64,000 nucleotides of DNA from CAZAMB01 sp964486335 (GTDB taxonomy: Bacteria > Planctomycetota > Phycisphaerae > UBA1845), in NCBI GenBank assembly GCA_964486335.1, contig CAZAMB010000001.1:62001-126000 (forward strand), read 5' to 3'. The notes beneath the pieces are model-generated. The model worked only from the letters and a program-made list of their open reading frames with translations, was not told the origin of the DNA and did not search any database. The position numbers and the translations under genes were made by a program. Every line of letters begins with the position of its first letter. Positions within the stretch are counted from its first letter, which is position 1. Shown piece after piece: positions 44,414 through 53,620 of this stretch.

Positions 44414-45682
44414 CTAATGCGCTGTGGCGGCGATCAATTCTGATAGCATGGTCGCGACGTTTTCTGAAGCGCTGGCGCCGCGCAGCGGTCTAACGATATT
44501 GGCCAGTTCGTCGGTCATGTTCAGGCGGGCGTCGACCGATTCTAGCAATTCGATCGCCTTCTTCGCAATCGGTTCAATCGAGAGGTAATAAGGCATGAAT
44601 TCGGGAACGACCTCGCGCCCCGCGAGAATGTTCGGTAGTGAAAGAAAGGGCGTGTGAATCATCCATCGCCCGATGAGGTGATACATCAGTGGCGACGACT
44701 GGTACATCACGATCATCGGGCGGCGTCGAAAGGCGACTTCCAAGGCCGTCGTGCCCGACGCGACCAGCACAAGATCGGCGGCTTCAATCAGCTCCGCACG
44801 CCGCCATGGATACAATTCGCTTCGAATCCCGGACGCCGTTGTCGAGCGGCCGATGAGCGTGGCCACGTTCGGGCCCGCAACGGACACGCCAAAAAACGCA
44901 TCGCCGAATTGCGTCGCGATTCGATTCGCCACGCCAAGCTGACCCGGAAGAACGCTCTCTACGACGTGCTTGCGCGAACCCGGAAGTAATGCAACAATCG
45001 GCGAACCTTTCGAGCGAATCTCCGCGACGACGTCGGGATCAGCCGTTTCGTCTTTCACCATGTCGTCCAGAGGATGGCCGACGAAACGAGCATCGACACC
45101 CTGGTTACGAAAATACTCCTCTTCAAACGGAAAAATGACGGCCACACGATCGCAACGGTTCCGGAGGTTGTGAATCCGGTGGGAACCCCACGCCCACATC
45201 TGCGGCGCGACGTAATAGAGCACGGGCACTCCGGCTGATTGCGCACGACCTGCCAGCGGCAGATGAAGCGTTGGACTGTCGATCACCACGACGGCCGCAA
45301 AGGGCTGCATCCGCAGGCATCGCTCTGCCGTGTTCAACATCTTGATCCCGCGACCGACGTTGGCTAGCGCGCCAAGCAGCATTCCCGCGTGACTGGTCAT
45401 GTCGAAGATCGACTCGCAACCGGCATCGATCATCTTCGGGCCTGCAACTCCGATGAATCGCAAATCGGCGTTGCGGCGGCGGGCCGCGCGAATGAAAGCG
45501 GCGCCGTGCACATCGGCGCTTGGCTCGGCTGCACTGATAAAGATGGACTGCTCGAAGACGTGTTTGCCGCGACCCCCTGATGGGGTTGCTGAATCGCCGT
45601 GATGCTCGGTTTGGGGGAAGTGCGCCTCGAATTGACCGGGGGAACGGCGAGGGGTTGCTGTTATTCCTGCTTCTGCCGTCAC
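44414..45682 (-). CDS. lpxB: Lipid-A-disaccharide synthase
   Basis: A 422-residue protein of the GT19 family. Conserved stretches include IFISAAEPSADVHGAAFI, LRFIGVAGPKMIDAG, VPVLYYVAPQMWAWGSHRI, RFVGHPLDDMV, PIVALLPGSRKHVVESVLP and VASGTTALEVAFRRRPMIVMY. It joins UDP-2,3-diacylglucosamine to lipid X in lipid A synthesis, so the organism should have LPS-type lipid. The first ~45 residues before the family start are extra and Pro/Gly-rich, so translation may begin later. It is a single gene here, without other lpx genes. Confidence 0.93.
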   Translation of the reverse strand: MTAEAGITATPRRSPGQFEAHFPQTEHHGDSATPSGGRGKHVFEQSIFISAAEPSADVHGAAFIRAARRRNADLRFIGVAGPKMIDAGCESIFDMTSHAGMLLGALANVGRGIKMLNTAERCLRMQPFAAVVVIDSPTLHLPLAGRAQSAGVPVLYYVAPQMWAWGSHRIHNLRNRCDRVAVIFPFEEEYFRNQGVDARFVGHPLDDMVKDETADPDVVAEIRSKGSPIVALLPGSRKHVVESVLPGQLGVANRIATQFGDAFFGVSVAGPNVATLIGRSTTASGIRSELYPWRRAELIEAADLVLVASGTTALEVAFRRRPMIVMYQSSPLMYHLIGRWMIHTPFLSLPNILAGREVVPEFMPYYLSIEPIAKKAIELLESVDARLNMTDELANIVRPLRGASASENVATMLSELIAATAH

Positions 45683-45871
45683 GGATGGTAACGCTAGGTT
45701 GATCGGCGTATCGGGTCAACAGCTGGTCGACCGGCGCTCTCCATTAGGGTGTTAACTTAATTGCTGGCAACGACTTATGGGTTGTTTAACGACTCCGCCG
45801 ACGTTGCCGCTCCGCTGAACGCCATCAGGAAGCCTGCAAACGCGGCGGGCCAGCGCGAGGGGTGGTCGAAC

Positions 45872-45899
45872 TTGTAAGGGGCCGGGAATCTGATAGATT
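45872..45899 (+). promoter_or_regulatory. Possible promoter of rpsB-tsf
   Basis: TTGTAA (45872-45877) and TAGATT (45894-45899) are spaced by 16 bp and lie ~60 nt before the rpsB start. Both boxes are partial matches, so the call is tentative. No S2-type leader structure was recognised. Confidence 0.3.
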
Positions 45900-45959
45900 G
45901 CAGGGTTCCGGTCGATCGGTCCGGGATAGGTCAGGCAGTTACCTTTTTGGAGGTGTTTT

Positions 45960-46826
45960 TTGGCATCGGAGTTGGTTCGTCAGTTGGTGGATTCTGGAAT
46001 CCACTACGGCCATCGCGTGAGTCGCTGGAATCCGAAAATGGCTCCGTACATTTTCGGCAAGCGCAACACCATTCACATCGTGGACATTCGGGAAACGGTG
46101 AAGGGTCTGCTGCGGGCGAAGAAGTTCATCGCGCAATTGGTGGCACGTGGTGAAGATGTGTTGTTTGTGGGTACGAAGCGCCAGGCCCGGTTGCAGGTTC
46201 AGTTGCAGGCGGAGCGGGTCGGCATGCCTTACGTCACGGAACGATGGCTGGGCGGAACGCTCACGAATTTTCGAACAATCCGTTCGCGGCTGGCGCGGCT
46301 GGAGGAACTCGAAAAGGCTGAAGCCGACGGTACGGCGCTGGAATACAGCAAGAAGATGATTTCGAGCCGCAAACGGGAGCTTTCCCGCATCAAGCGCAAT
46401 CTCGACGGCATCCGCAAGATGTCTCGTTTGCCTGGCGCGCTGGTCATCATCGACGTTCACCGCGAACACAACGCCGTCAAGGAAGCCAAGAAACTGGGCA
46501 TTCCGACGGTTTGTCTGATCGACACAGACTCGGACCCGGACTTCGCCGACATTCCCATTCCTGGGAATGACGATGCCATTCGCGCTATCGACACGATTCT
46601 CGTCCATTTGGGCGACGCCGTGGAAGAGGGCAAAAAGGGCCGATCCATTGCGGAAGCAACCGCGCCGGACGCCGCGGGAGGCCGAAAGCGGGCGCGCAAG
46701 GTCACGGCTCGCGGCGATGAGAGCGGAGCGAGCGATTCGGGGGAGACGCTCGTCGGCTCGCAGTCGCGGCGCGGCGAATCCGATCTGACCGCAGCCCCCA
46801 CGGGCGGCGCGGACGAGCCTTCGTGA
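45960..46826 (+). CDS. rpsB: 30S ribosomal protein S2
   Basis: A 288-residue protein. The start is TTG 45960, preceded by GGAGG with ~8 nt; no ATG or GTG is suitable, and the next residues (ASELVRQLVDSGIHYGHR) are the family start. Conserved parts: HRVSRWNPKMAPYIFGKRN, VGTKRQARLQVQLQAERVG, ERWLGGTLTNFRTIRSRL and PTVCLIDTDSDPDFADIPIP with GNDDAIRAI. The C-terminus is extended by ~50 residues rich in Ala/Gly/Arg beyond the ~235-240 usual, an unstructured-looking tail. It is followed by tsf, the standard order. Confidence 0.96.
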   Translation: MASELVRQLVDSGIHYGHRVSRWNPKMAPYIFGKRNTIHIVDIRETVKGLLRAKKFIAQLVARGEDVLFVGTKRQARLQVQLQAERVGMPYVTERWLGGTLTNFRTIRSRLARLEELEKAEADGTALEYSKKMISSRKRELSRIKRNLDGIRKMSRLPGALVIIDVHREHNAVKEAKKLGIPTVCLIDTDSDPDFADIPIPGNDDAIRAIDTILVHLGDAVEEGKKGRSIAEATAPDAAGGRKRARKVTARGDESGASDSGETLVGSQSRRGESDLTAAPTGGADEPS

Positions 46827-46950
46827 CGATTCGGATTTGAAACTCTGCGACACTTGGAGCGCTCCGCCGGTTGAACGCGGTGCGCGATGGATTGTTAAAT
46901 CGGAAGTCCGGCCTGAACGGGCGGGACCATGGGTGGAAGGTATCAGCGGC

Positions 46951-47787
46951 ATGGCGGCAATCACAGCACAGATGGTAAAGGACCTGCGAGAGAAGACGGA
47001 CCTCCCGATGATGGAGTGCAAGCAGGCGCTGCAGGAGTGCGGCGGCGAACTCGAAGCGGCGATGGAGTGGCTGCGAAAGAAGCACAAGGGCAAGCTGGCC
47101 GAGCGCGCCGATCGCGCGACGGGCGAGGGACGCATTGCGATTTTCATGGACGCGGCGAAGAAAACCGGGGGCATCATTGAGCTCCAGTGCGAGACGGCCC
47201 CGGTCGCCAAAAATGACCTGTTCGTCAACCTCGCGCATGCCTTTGCCAAGCGCGTGGCCGAAGGGAGCGAAGCCGCGCCTGATCCGGCGGCGATCCGCGC
47301 CGATGCCGCCCTGGACAAGATGTTCACCGAGGTGTTCGGACGCTTGCGTGAAACGATGAACCTCACGCAGTGCCGTCGCGTGACGGGCAACCATCTAGCG
47401 TCGTATGTTCACCACGACGGCAAGAGCGGGGTGCTCTTGGCGCTCAGCGCGCCTCCCAAGTCGGACAAGAATATCGGCGGAGACCTGTGCATGCACACGT
47501 TGTTTTCGATGCCGGTGGCGATCGATCGCAAGAGTGTTCCAACCGCGCAAGTGGACAAGGTTCGCAACGACGCCCGTGAACTCGCCACGGCCGAGGGCAA
47601 GCCCGCACAGATCGTCGACAAGATCGCCGAGGGCAAGGCGAATGCCTTCTTCGCCGAGCGGGTGCTGATGGAGCAGTTTCACGTCAAAACCGACGACTAC
47701 GGCAAGAACGCGAAGATCGCCGACGTGCTGAAGGGCGCGGGCGTCGATGCCGTGACCGACATGGTGATCATGAAAGTGGGCGGGTAG
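46951..47787 (+). CDS. tsf: Elongation factor Ts
   Basis: A 278-residue protein from ATG 46951 (GGAAGG upstream). The N-terminal UBA-like domain is MVKDLREKTDLPMMECKQAL with GGELEAAMEWLRKK; this family signature confirms EF-Ts. The core has IELQCETAPVAKNDLFVNLA and the C-terminal domain VLMEQFHVKTDDYGK. It exchanges nucleotide on EF-Tu. The 38 upstream in-frame residues have no family match, so I did not use them. It ends at a terminator-like hairpin. Confidence 0.95.
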   Translation: MAAITAQMVKDLREKTDLPMMECKQALQECGGELEAAMEWLRKKHKGKLAERADRATGEGRIAIFMDAAKKTGGIIELQCETAPVAKNDLFVNLAHAFAKRVAEGSEAAPDPAAIRADAALDKMFTEVFGRLRETMNLTQCRRVTGNHLASYVHHDGKSGVLLALSAPPKSDKNIGGDLCMHTLFSMPVAIDRKSVPTAQVDKVRNDARELATAEGKPAQIVDKIAEGKANAFFAERVLMEQFHVKTDDYGKNAKIADVLKGAGVDAVTDMVIMKVGG

Positions 47788-47812
47788 GCGAAACGCCTAA
47801 TACCCGATTTTG
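47782..47812 (+). terminator. Rho-independent terminator after tsf
   Basis: GGGTAGGCG (47782-47790), loop AAA, CGCCT (47794-47798), then ACCC after three bases, followed by GATTTT. The hairpin starts at the tsf stop codon. The T run is short, so strength is moderate. Confidence 0.55.
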
Positions 47813-48287
47813 CTCCTTTCAGTATTCCGCGGTGCGGAAGCGCCGTTGCACCAAACTTTGCATGCCATGCCGAGCTGGTCGTCCTTGATTATATCATGGC
47901 CGAGACCCGCTGATTCGGTGGAATCGTCAGCGCCGTAATTTTCAATCCGCCGTACCGTATCTCGAAAGCGCCGTAATTTGATGGAAGACGTTTTATCGGC
48001 TAACGCCTAACGAAGAGGCGAAAACCCCCTGGTCAAGTCAGAACTGGTCAACTTTGAACCGAGCCGCACGTCAGCAAGCGGAACCGCCATCGGCCGCGGA
48101 AATCATCTTGCTCCCTGACGGTCGCGGCACGGATCACTGCGAAACTTTACCAGTACCGACAAGCCAACAGGGCTGGTTGGAAGGCGTTTCTGGTGCTATC
48201 ATGCGGTGCAGCCGGGTGGACTTGCTTCGCAGAATCACCGTTCATGGCCGCCAGAAACCGGGGTTTGCAATGGGAGAATGTCGCACC
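47813..48287. other. Intergenic region without recognisable gene
   Basis: About 475 bp between tsf and the thioredoxin-like gene. The frame of the thioredoxin gene is open upstream to 48054, but that part is Arg/Pro/Gln-rich without signal or family similarity. Nothing else was recognised. Confidence 0.4.
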
Positions 48288-49346
48288 ATGTTTCTTCGTT
48301 TCGTTTTCTTGACCAGCATTGTCGTTTTGTCGTGGGGCCTTTCGGCACGCGCCGAAGTTTCCGTTGGAGACGCGGCTCCAGCATTGAAGATCAAGGACTG
48401 GGTCCGCGGCGACGCTGTCGATCTGTCGAAGGATGCGGGCAAGCGAGTGCATGTAGTTGAGTTCTGGGCGACGTGGTGTCCGCCCTGCAAGGCCAGCATT
48501 CCCATCCTGAACGACTACCAAAAGCGGTTTGGCAAGGACGTGGTCATCATCGGCGTGACGGATCCGGACCCCGACCGCAACTCTCCGTCGGCGATTCGCC
48601 AATTCGTCAAACAGACCGGCACGACGATGGACTATCACGTGGCCATGGACGACCGCGGCGCGACGACCGAGGCTTACATGGGTTCTGAAGCGATCGGCAT
48701 TCCACAAGCTTACGTCGTGGCCAAGGATGGAAAGATCGCCTGGGTCGGTAGTCCGCTTGATCCCGCAATGGAAAAGGTGCTGAACGAAGTGGTGGCCGGA
48801 ACTTTCGACGTTTCGGCGGCGAAAGAGGCATCCAACCGAGACGAGGAAATCGGCCGCCGGTTTGCCGCGCTGGATCGTGCTTTCCAACTTGGACAGATGG
48901 ACACGGTCTGGAACGGTCTTGTTGAGATCACCAAGCTCGATCCCAGGAATGCGATGGCCATGGAGATCATCGCGTCGATCTACGTTTCCGAGCCGGGCAA
49001 ACGGGACGACATTCGCAAGTGGGCCAATGATCACATTGTTAAGTTCGGCGAGAACCCCGAGGCCATGTCGATGTTGGCTCTGACCCTGAGTCGGATCGAC
49101 GACCTCTCGCTGCGCATGCCTGATCTTGCGCTGAAGGCGGCCCGTTCGGCCTATGAGCGCTCGGAACCTAAAGATCGCCGGGTGGTCGAAGTATTCGCCC
49201 GCGCGTCGTACGAGGTCGGAGCGCTCGACCGAGCCATTTCGCTGCAGGAGCAGGCGGTGGCGTTGCCCGGGGGTGAGGGCAAGGATGAATCGCTGCGCAT
49301 TCTGAGTTTTTATCAATTGTGTCGAAAACTCCAGAGCGAACAATGA
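48288..49346 (+). CDS. TlpA-like exported thioredoxin with helical C-terminal part
   Basis: I start at ATG 48288 (MFLRFVFLTSIVVLSWG), which gives a proper signal peptide ending at ARAE; ATG 48270 is an alternative. The 352-residue product has a thioredoxin fold with the redox site VEFWATWCPPCKASIPIL and the cis-Pro in IGIPQAYVV. The C-terminal ~160 residues are helical with TPR-like spacing (for example FGENPEAMSMLALTLSRI). TlpA/ResA proteins reduce disulfides, often for cytochrome c maturation; the Cys-rich and heme proteins in this window make that plausible, but the link is inferred. The flavin reductase gene follows after 37 bp. Confidence 0.88.
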   Translation: MFLRFVFLTSIVVLSWGLSARAEVSVGDAAPALKIKDWVRGDAVDLSKDAGKRVHVVEFWATWCPPCKASIPILNDYQKRFGKDVVIIGVTDPDPDRNSPSAIRQFVKQTGTTMDYHVAMDDRGATTEAYMGSEAIGIPQAYVVAKDGKIAWVGSPLDPAMEKVLNEVVAGTFDVSAAKEASNRDEEIGRRFAALDRAFQLGQMDTVWNGLVEITKLDPRNAMAMEIIASIYVSEPGKRDDIRKWANDHIVKFGENPEAMSMLALTLSRIDDLSLRMPDLALKAARSAYERSEPKDRRVVEVFARASYEVGALDRAISLQEQAVALPGGEGKDESLRILSFYQLCRKLQSEQ

Positions 49347-49383
49347 CTGGACGTCTCATCGTGACGCAAGCCGGCGGGCATCC

Positions 49384-50037
49384 ATGAAACGCTACGAACG
49401 CTTTACGCCGCTTGTCACCGAAACGCGCGAGCGCCGCGACAATTTCAAGACACTTCTCTCCTGCGTTTTGCCGCGCCCGATCGCGTTTGTCTCGACGGTT
49501 TCCCGCGATGGAATCGCCAATCTTGCTCCGTTTTCGTTTTTCAACGGGGTGGGTTCCAATCCACCGGCGGTTGTCTTTTCTCCATGCACGAAGGCCGACG
49601 GAACGTCCAAGGACACGATCATCAATCTTCGAGCAGTACCGGAGTGCGTGGTCAATGTGGTTCCTTTCGACATTCGTCACGCGATGAATGAGGCTTCGTA
49701 TTCATTCCCGCCTGACGTGGACGAGTTCGCCGCCGTCGGGTTTACGCCGCTGCCCAGCCGGTTTGTTCGCCCGCACCGCGTGGCCGAATCACCGATACAA
49801 ATGGAATGCAAGCTGATACAGATCGTCCCTGTGGGCGACGGGCCGCTTTCAGCCAACCTTTGCATCGCACATGTGCTTTGTTTTCATATTGCCGACGAAC
49901 TGCTCCTTCCTGACGGGACCGCCGATGTGAACTTGATCGATCTGGTGGGACGCCTCGGGGGTGAAGATTATTCCACGATCCGAGATCGATTCTCGCTTCC
50001 CAAGCCGGACCCCTCACGGAAGCCCCCCCATTCTTGA
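49384..50037 (+). CDS. Flavin reductase-like FMN-binding protein
   Basis: A 217-residue protein of the split-barrel flavin reductase family. Typical features are RDNFKTLLSCVLPRPIAFVS, DGIANLAPFSFFNGVGSNPP and SKDTIINLRAVPECVVNVV. These bind FMN, and relatives serve as NAD(P)H:flavin reductases or stand-alone FMN proteins. Partner and substrate are not evident. It follows the thioredoxin gene in the same orientation but without a visible ribosome site. Confidence 0.85.
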   Translation: MKRYERFTPLVTETRERRDNFKTLLSCVLPRPIAFVSTVSRDGIANLAPFSFFNGVGSNPPAVVFSPCTKADGTSKDTIINLRAVPECVVNVVPFDIRHAMNEASYSFPPDVDEFAAVGFTPLPSRFVRPHRVAESPIQMECKLIQIVPVGDGPLSANLCIAHVLCFHIADELLLPDGTADVNLIDLVGRLGGEDYSTIRDRFSLPKPDPSRKPPHS

Positions 50038-50199
50038 GTAGAAACGCAGAATGACTTATCCGATCAGCCCGGGCCGAACCAAGAGTTGGGTTGGTTCTCC
50101 CGCGCCTTCGGGTCCGCGCGGGGTTCAACAATGTCTCGAAATCAGGTTGCTTCTACGCTTGATGGCTTATTGCCGTAGTCGCGGTCACTTCGATTGAGT

Positions 50200-50673
50200 C
50201 TATTTCTTCCCTTTCGCTCTCTGGGCCGAGAAGAAGTCGACGAGCAACGAGGCGCATTCCCCGGCAAGCACGCCTTCCGTCGTCGCCGGACGGTGATTCA
50301 GCCGCGAATCGGCGCAAATCTGGTACAGTGAAACACAGGCGCCGGCCTTGGCATCGCGCGCGCCAAAGACGAGCCTCTCCAGCCGCCCCAACACGATCGC
50401 CCCGGCACACATGGCGCACGGTTCCAGCGTCACATACAACGTACAGCCTTCGAGTCGCCAGCTTTCGACGCTTGATGCCGCCGCCGTGATGGCGATCATC
50501 TCGGCGTGAGCGGTCGGATCCTGCAATCGTTCGCGTTGATTGTGCCCGCGACCGATGATCCGACCGTCACGAACGACAACCGCGCCGACGGGAACGTCCT
50601 CGTGTTCCAAAGCCTCCTCAGCTTCGCGGATCGCGGCGCGCATGAATCGTTCGTCGTCAGGCGTTTCCTTCAT
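50200..50673 (-). CDS. tadA: tRNA-specific adenosine deaminase
   Basis: A 157-residue protein. The zinc/catalytic motifs are DPTAHAEMIAI (HAE) and LEPCAMCAGAIVLGRLER (PCXXC), with FGARDAKAGA following. This is TadA, which converts A34 to inosine in tRNA-Arg. Start: ATG 50673; a GTG six bases upstream is the alternative. The arsenate-reductase-like gene ends 45 bp upstream on the same strand and may share the transcript. Confidence 0.93.
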   Translation of the reverse strand: MKETPDDERFMRAAIREAEEALEHEDVPVGAVVVRDGRIIGRGHNQRERLQDPTAHAEMIAITAAASSVESWRLEGCTLYVTLEPCAMCAGAIVLGRLERLVFGARDAKAGACVSLYQICADSRLNHRPATTEGVLAGECASLLVDFFSAQRAKGKK

Positions 50674-50718
50674 TCGCACCAGGTGCTCCGTTCAAAGGGA
50701 ATCGCACGAGAAAAACCA

Positions 50719-51207
50719 TCAGATTTCACCCAGAAACCGAAGTCGTTGTTCGATGTCCGTCGCCGGCGCGGACCAATCCAGCGTCGCCAGGCCCTCGATC
50801 TTGGATCGCAATCGAATCGCCACGGCGATGGCGAAGGCCGCCCGTTCCTGATCTGAACCGGGATGATAGACCGGATCGGGCAACGACCAGTGCGCGCGAA
50901 TCGCAGCACCGGGAAACGCCGGGCACGGCTCGGCGGCCGCTGCATCGCACAAAGAGATGACAACGTCCATCGGCTTGTCGACGAAATCATGCCAACTCTT
51001 AGACACGGGTTCGCCGAACGGGATGTCCAACGCCGCCAGCGCGTCGGTTGCCAATCCATGTACAAAGCCGGCCGGTTTGGATCCGGCACTCAGCGCCTCG
51101 AAACGGTCACCACCGATGTGTCGAAGAATGGCCTCGGCCATCTGCGACCGACAGGAATTACCGGTGCAGAGAAAAAGAACGCGAATGGGTTGCCCGCCCG
51201 TTTTCAT
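50719..51207 (-). CDS. Low-molecular-weight phosphatase family protein, arsenate-reductase-like
   Basis: A 162-residue protein. The P-loop LFLCTGNSCRSQMAEAIL (CX5R) is that of LMW tyrosine phosphatases and thioredoxin-coupled arsenate reductases. The further pair in ISLCDAAAAEPCPAFPG corresponds to the two additional redox Cys of ArsC, and HWSLPDPVYHPG holds the general-acid Asp. This favours arsenate reductase over phosphatase. No ars regulator or efflux gene is adjacent, so I leave the symbol open. The start is ATG 51207. Confidence 0.85.
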   Translation of the reverse strand: MKTGGQPIRVLFLCTGNSCRSQMAEAILRHIGGDRFEALSAGSKPAGFVHGLATDALAALDIPFGEPVSKSWHDFVDKPMDVVISLCDAAAAEPCPAFPGAAIRAHWSLPDPVYHPGSDQERAAFAIAVAIRLRSKIEGLATLDWSAPATDIEQRLRFLGEI

Positions 51208-51272
51208 CGCGGGCAATTGTACCGCGCCGGCGACGCCGAAGCATCGCCGGCGCGAACAAGTGGCTTAAACCG

Positions 51273-53465
51273 TCAAGGCCCGCAGGCCGAACGACACTCC
51301 TGCAACGTGTCGAAGTTGTTGGCGTTGCCGCCGCAACCGCCGTAATTGAACGGCTCGCACTGGCCCGTTTCCTCGTTAAACGCGAATCTCGGAATCACCG
51401 CGAGACAGGGGCCGACTTCGATCGGCAGCGCGCAACGATTGCGGGTTGGGCATTGAGTCTCACAAGCGTCCAGCGAGGGAAAGTTGTTCGAATTGCCGCC
51501 GCAGCCGCCGTAAATGAACCGCTCGCACTGTCCAGTGTGGCGGTTGAACGCGAATCGAGGAATGAATGCGTCGCACGGTCCTGAAACAATCGGCAGATCG
51601 CATGGATTGGACGGTTGGCAGGCGGCATCACATTGCTCCAATGTTTCAAAGTTGTTGGCGTTGCCAAGGCAGCCGCCGTAGATGAACAACTCGCACCTTC
51701 CGGTATTCGCGTTATACGCGTATCGCGGGATCACCGCGCGGCACGGTCCGGGATCCATCGGCAATCCGCACACATCGACGCCGCCGCAGGCGGCCCGGCA
51801 CTCGGCCAACGTCGGGAAGTTGTTAGCGTTGCCGCCGCAACCACCATAAACAAACTGCTTGCACTCGCCCGCCGCTGCATCGAAGTAGTATCGCACGAAC
51901 ACTCCGTCGCAGGGGCCCGGATCTGGAGGCAATTCACATTTGGAAACGGGGCACTCTCCCTGTTCGAACACATTGACTCCCGAATGCGCTGCGTAGCAGG
52001 CGTTGGGGTATGTTCGTCGATCGCAACCGCACACGGGAGCGAAGTTCTCCGGGCAGACATCCGGGCGCGAATCGCATCGACCGGCATCGTCGCACGCGCC
52101 CGGCTGCTTTCGACAGTATTCCCCAGATGGGCACTCCGTGTTCCGGTGGCAGGAGCACGCGCCGAGGTGGGCGATGCTCACGCCGAGAACAAGCGCTTCA
52201 CAAGTGTTTCGATAGGTACGCCCGTCGCATCCACAGGCCGGGTCAAGCGTGGTCGGACAGTTCGTCGGGGCGGAGATGCAATACCCTACTCCATCGCAAT
52301 CGCCGCCAGTCCTGACGCAAACCTGGCCGCATGGGCATTGATCGTTCGACACACACATCCTCTCCGGGCAGACTCCCTCATGGGCGACTCGGACGCCTCT
52401 GGCTGCGGCCTCGCAGGCGTTAGCGTAGTCCTTTCCGTCACAGCCGCACACGGGAGCGTACACAGCGGGGCATTGGGCCGGTCGAAAGCGGCACATACCC
52501 GGGGATTCACAGTTTCCGATCTGGGACGCACAATAAAAGGCTTCCGATGGGCAATCATCGTTGGCGTTGCAGGGAATGGATTCATCGCAGGGTCCGGGAT
52601 ATTTGACGCTGACTCCGGCGTCGTAAGCCAGACAGAGGTTTGCATGGGTCTGGCCGTCACAGCCGCAGACCGGATCGTAAATCTCTGGACATGAAGGCGG
52701 CCTTTCGCGGCATTCACCGACGCCGTCGCAGTCCCCGACCCGGCGCACGCAAATCTGACCGACTCGACAATTCTCGTCACCTTTACAGTCGCAGATTCCC
52801 CTCCGTCCAACGTTGATACCGTGCGATGCCGCTTCGCAGGCATTGCCGTACGTTTGTCCGTCGCAACCGCAAACGGGATCCCAAATGAGTGGGCAGACCT
52901 GCGGACGCACGCGACAGATTCCCACGCCGCCGCAATCTCCTTCGTGCTGGGCGCAAAACGCGACCGGCGGACATTCCGCGTTCGACTCGCACCGCTGGTC
53001 CGATTCGCACACTCCTTCGTGACGAACGCCGACGCCGTTTGCCGCGGCCTCGCATGCATTGCCATAGGTTTTTTCGTCGCAACCGCAAACCGGAAGATAA
53101 ACGTCCGGACAGGCACTGGGCCGCGTTCGACAATGTCCAGGGCCGCCGCATTCACCAAACGGCCTTGCACAGAATTCTCCGTCGTCGCATTCCGCATTGG
53201 TTTCGCACGCCGCCTCGCACGGACCGTCTGGTTTAAGCGGTCCCGACATGTTGCGCAAAATGCGTGCTGTATCGCGCAGGTCGACGTCGCAATCGCCGTC
53301 CACGTCGCCGATCGGACGACCGGTGAGGTCCACGTGAAGCCCCACCGGCGTATCACAACAGACGTCGACGACGTCCGGCACACCATCGTTGTCGGAATCC
53401 ACGACGCCGGCGGGTCCGAACCCAATACCGCAAACCCCAACCAGTAAGCCAATAACGAGATTCAT
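51273..53465 (-). CDS. Secreted multi-headed Kazal/Kunitz-type inhibitor protein
   Basis: A 730-residue protein with a short signal peptide (MNLVIGLLVGVCGIGFG). A thrombospondin-3-like loop (DSDNDGVPDVVD) and a dockerin-like stretch (GDVDGDCDVDLRDTARIL) come first. Then six Kazal-like units follow, each with C-P-x(4)-P-V/A-C-G-C-D and YGNACEAA-like parts, alternating with C-x-GEFC...GxCR linker units. The last ~220 residues are four Kunitz/BPTI-like domains with FVYGGCGGNANNF, FIYGGCLGNANNF, FIYGGCGGNSNNF and FNYGGCGGNANNF. Residues after GPC (the P1 position) are D, R, D and L, so only two look like trypsin- or elastase/chymotrypsin-type inhibitors. The likely role is blocking extracellular proteases. 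This fusion of both inhibitor folds is unusual in bacteria. Confidence 0.9.
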   Translation of the reverse strand: MNLVIGLLVGVCGIGFGPAGVVDSDNDGVPDVVDVCCDTPVGLHVDLTGRPIGDVDGDCDVDLRDTARILRNMSGPLKPDGPCEAACETNAECDDGEFCARPFGECGGPGHCRTRPSACPDVYLPVCGCDEKTYGNACEAAANGVGVRHEGVCESDQRCESNAECPPVAFCAQHEGDCGGVGICRVRPQVCPLIWDPVCGCDGQTYGNACEAASHGINVGRRGICDCKGDENCRVGQICVRRVGDCDGVGECRERPPSCPEIYDPVCGCDGQTHANLCLAYDAGVSVKYPGPCDESIPCNANDDCPSEAFYCASQIGNCESPGMCRFRPAQCPAVYAPVCGCDGKDYANACEAAARGVRVAHEGVCPERMCVSNDQCPCGQVCVRTGGDCDGVGYCISAPTNCPTTLDPACGCDGRTYRNTCEALVLGVSIAHLGACSCHRNTECPSGEYCRKQPGACDDAGRCDSRPDVCPENFAPVCGCDRRTYPNACYAAHSGVNVFEQGECPVSKCELPPDPGPCDGVFVRYYFDAAAGECKQFVYGGCGGNANNFPTLAECRAACGGVDVCGLPMDPGPCRAVIPRYAYNANTGRCELFIYGGCLGNANNFETLEQCDAACQPSNPCDLPIVSGPCDAFIPRFAFNRHTGQCERFIYGGCGGNSNNFPSLDACETQCPTRNRCALPIEVGPCLAVIPRFAFNEETGQCEPFNYGGCGGNANNFDTLQECRSACGP

Positions 53466-53620
53466 GACAGGCCCCCGAAAAAGAAAGGAAGTTTAACCCC
53501 GACGATTCTCCGGTCTTCCCTTTGGCGGTCGGTGAATCGCCTACCCCGTATCGTGGAATGTTACCGGATCGTCGTGCTGCAATGCAAGCGATCAAATCGT
53601 CGCCCGCCGGACAAGGGTGA

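Noticed and set aside
48054..48287. Upstream extension of the thioredoxin-like gene
   Set aside because: The added ~78 residues lack any signal or fold and would place the signal peptide inside the protein.
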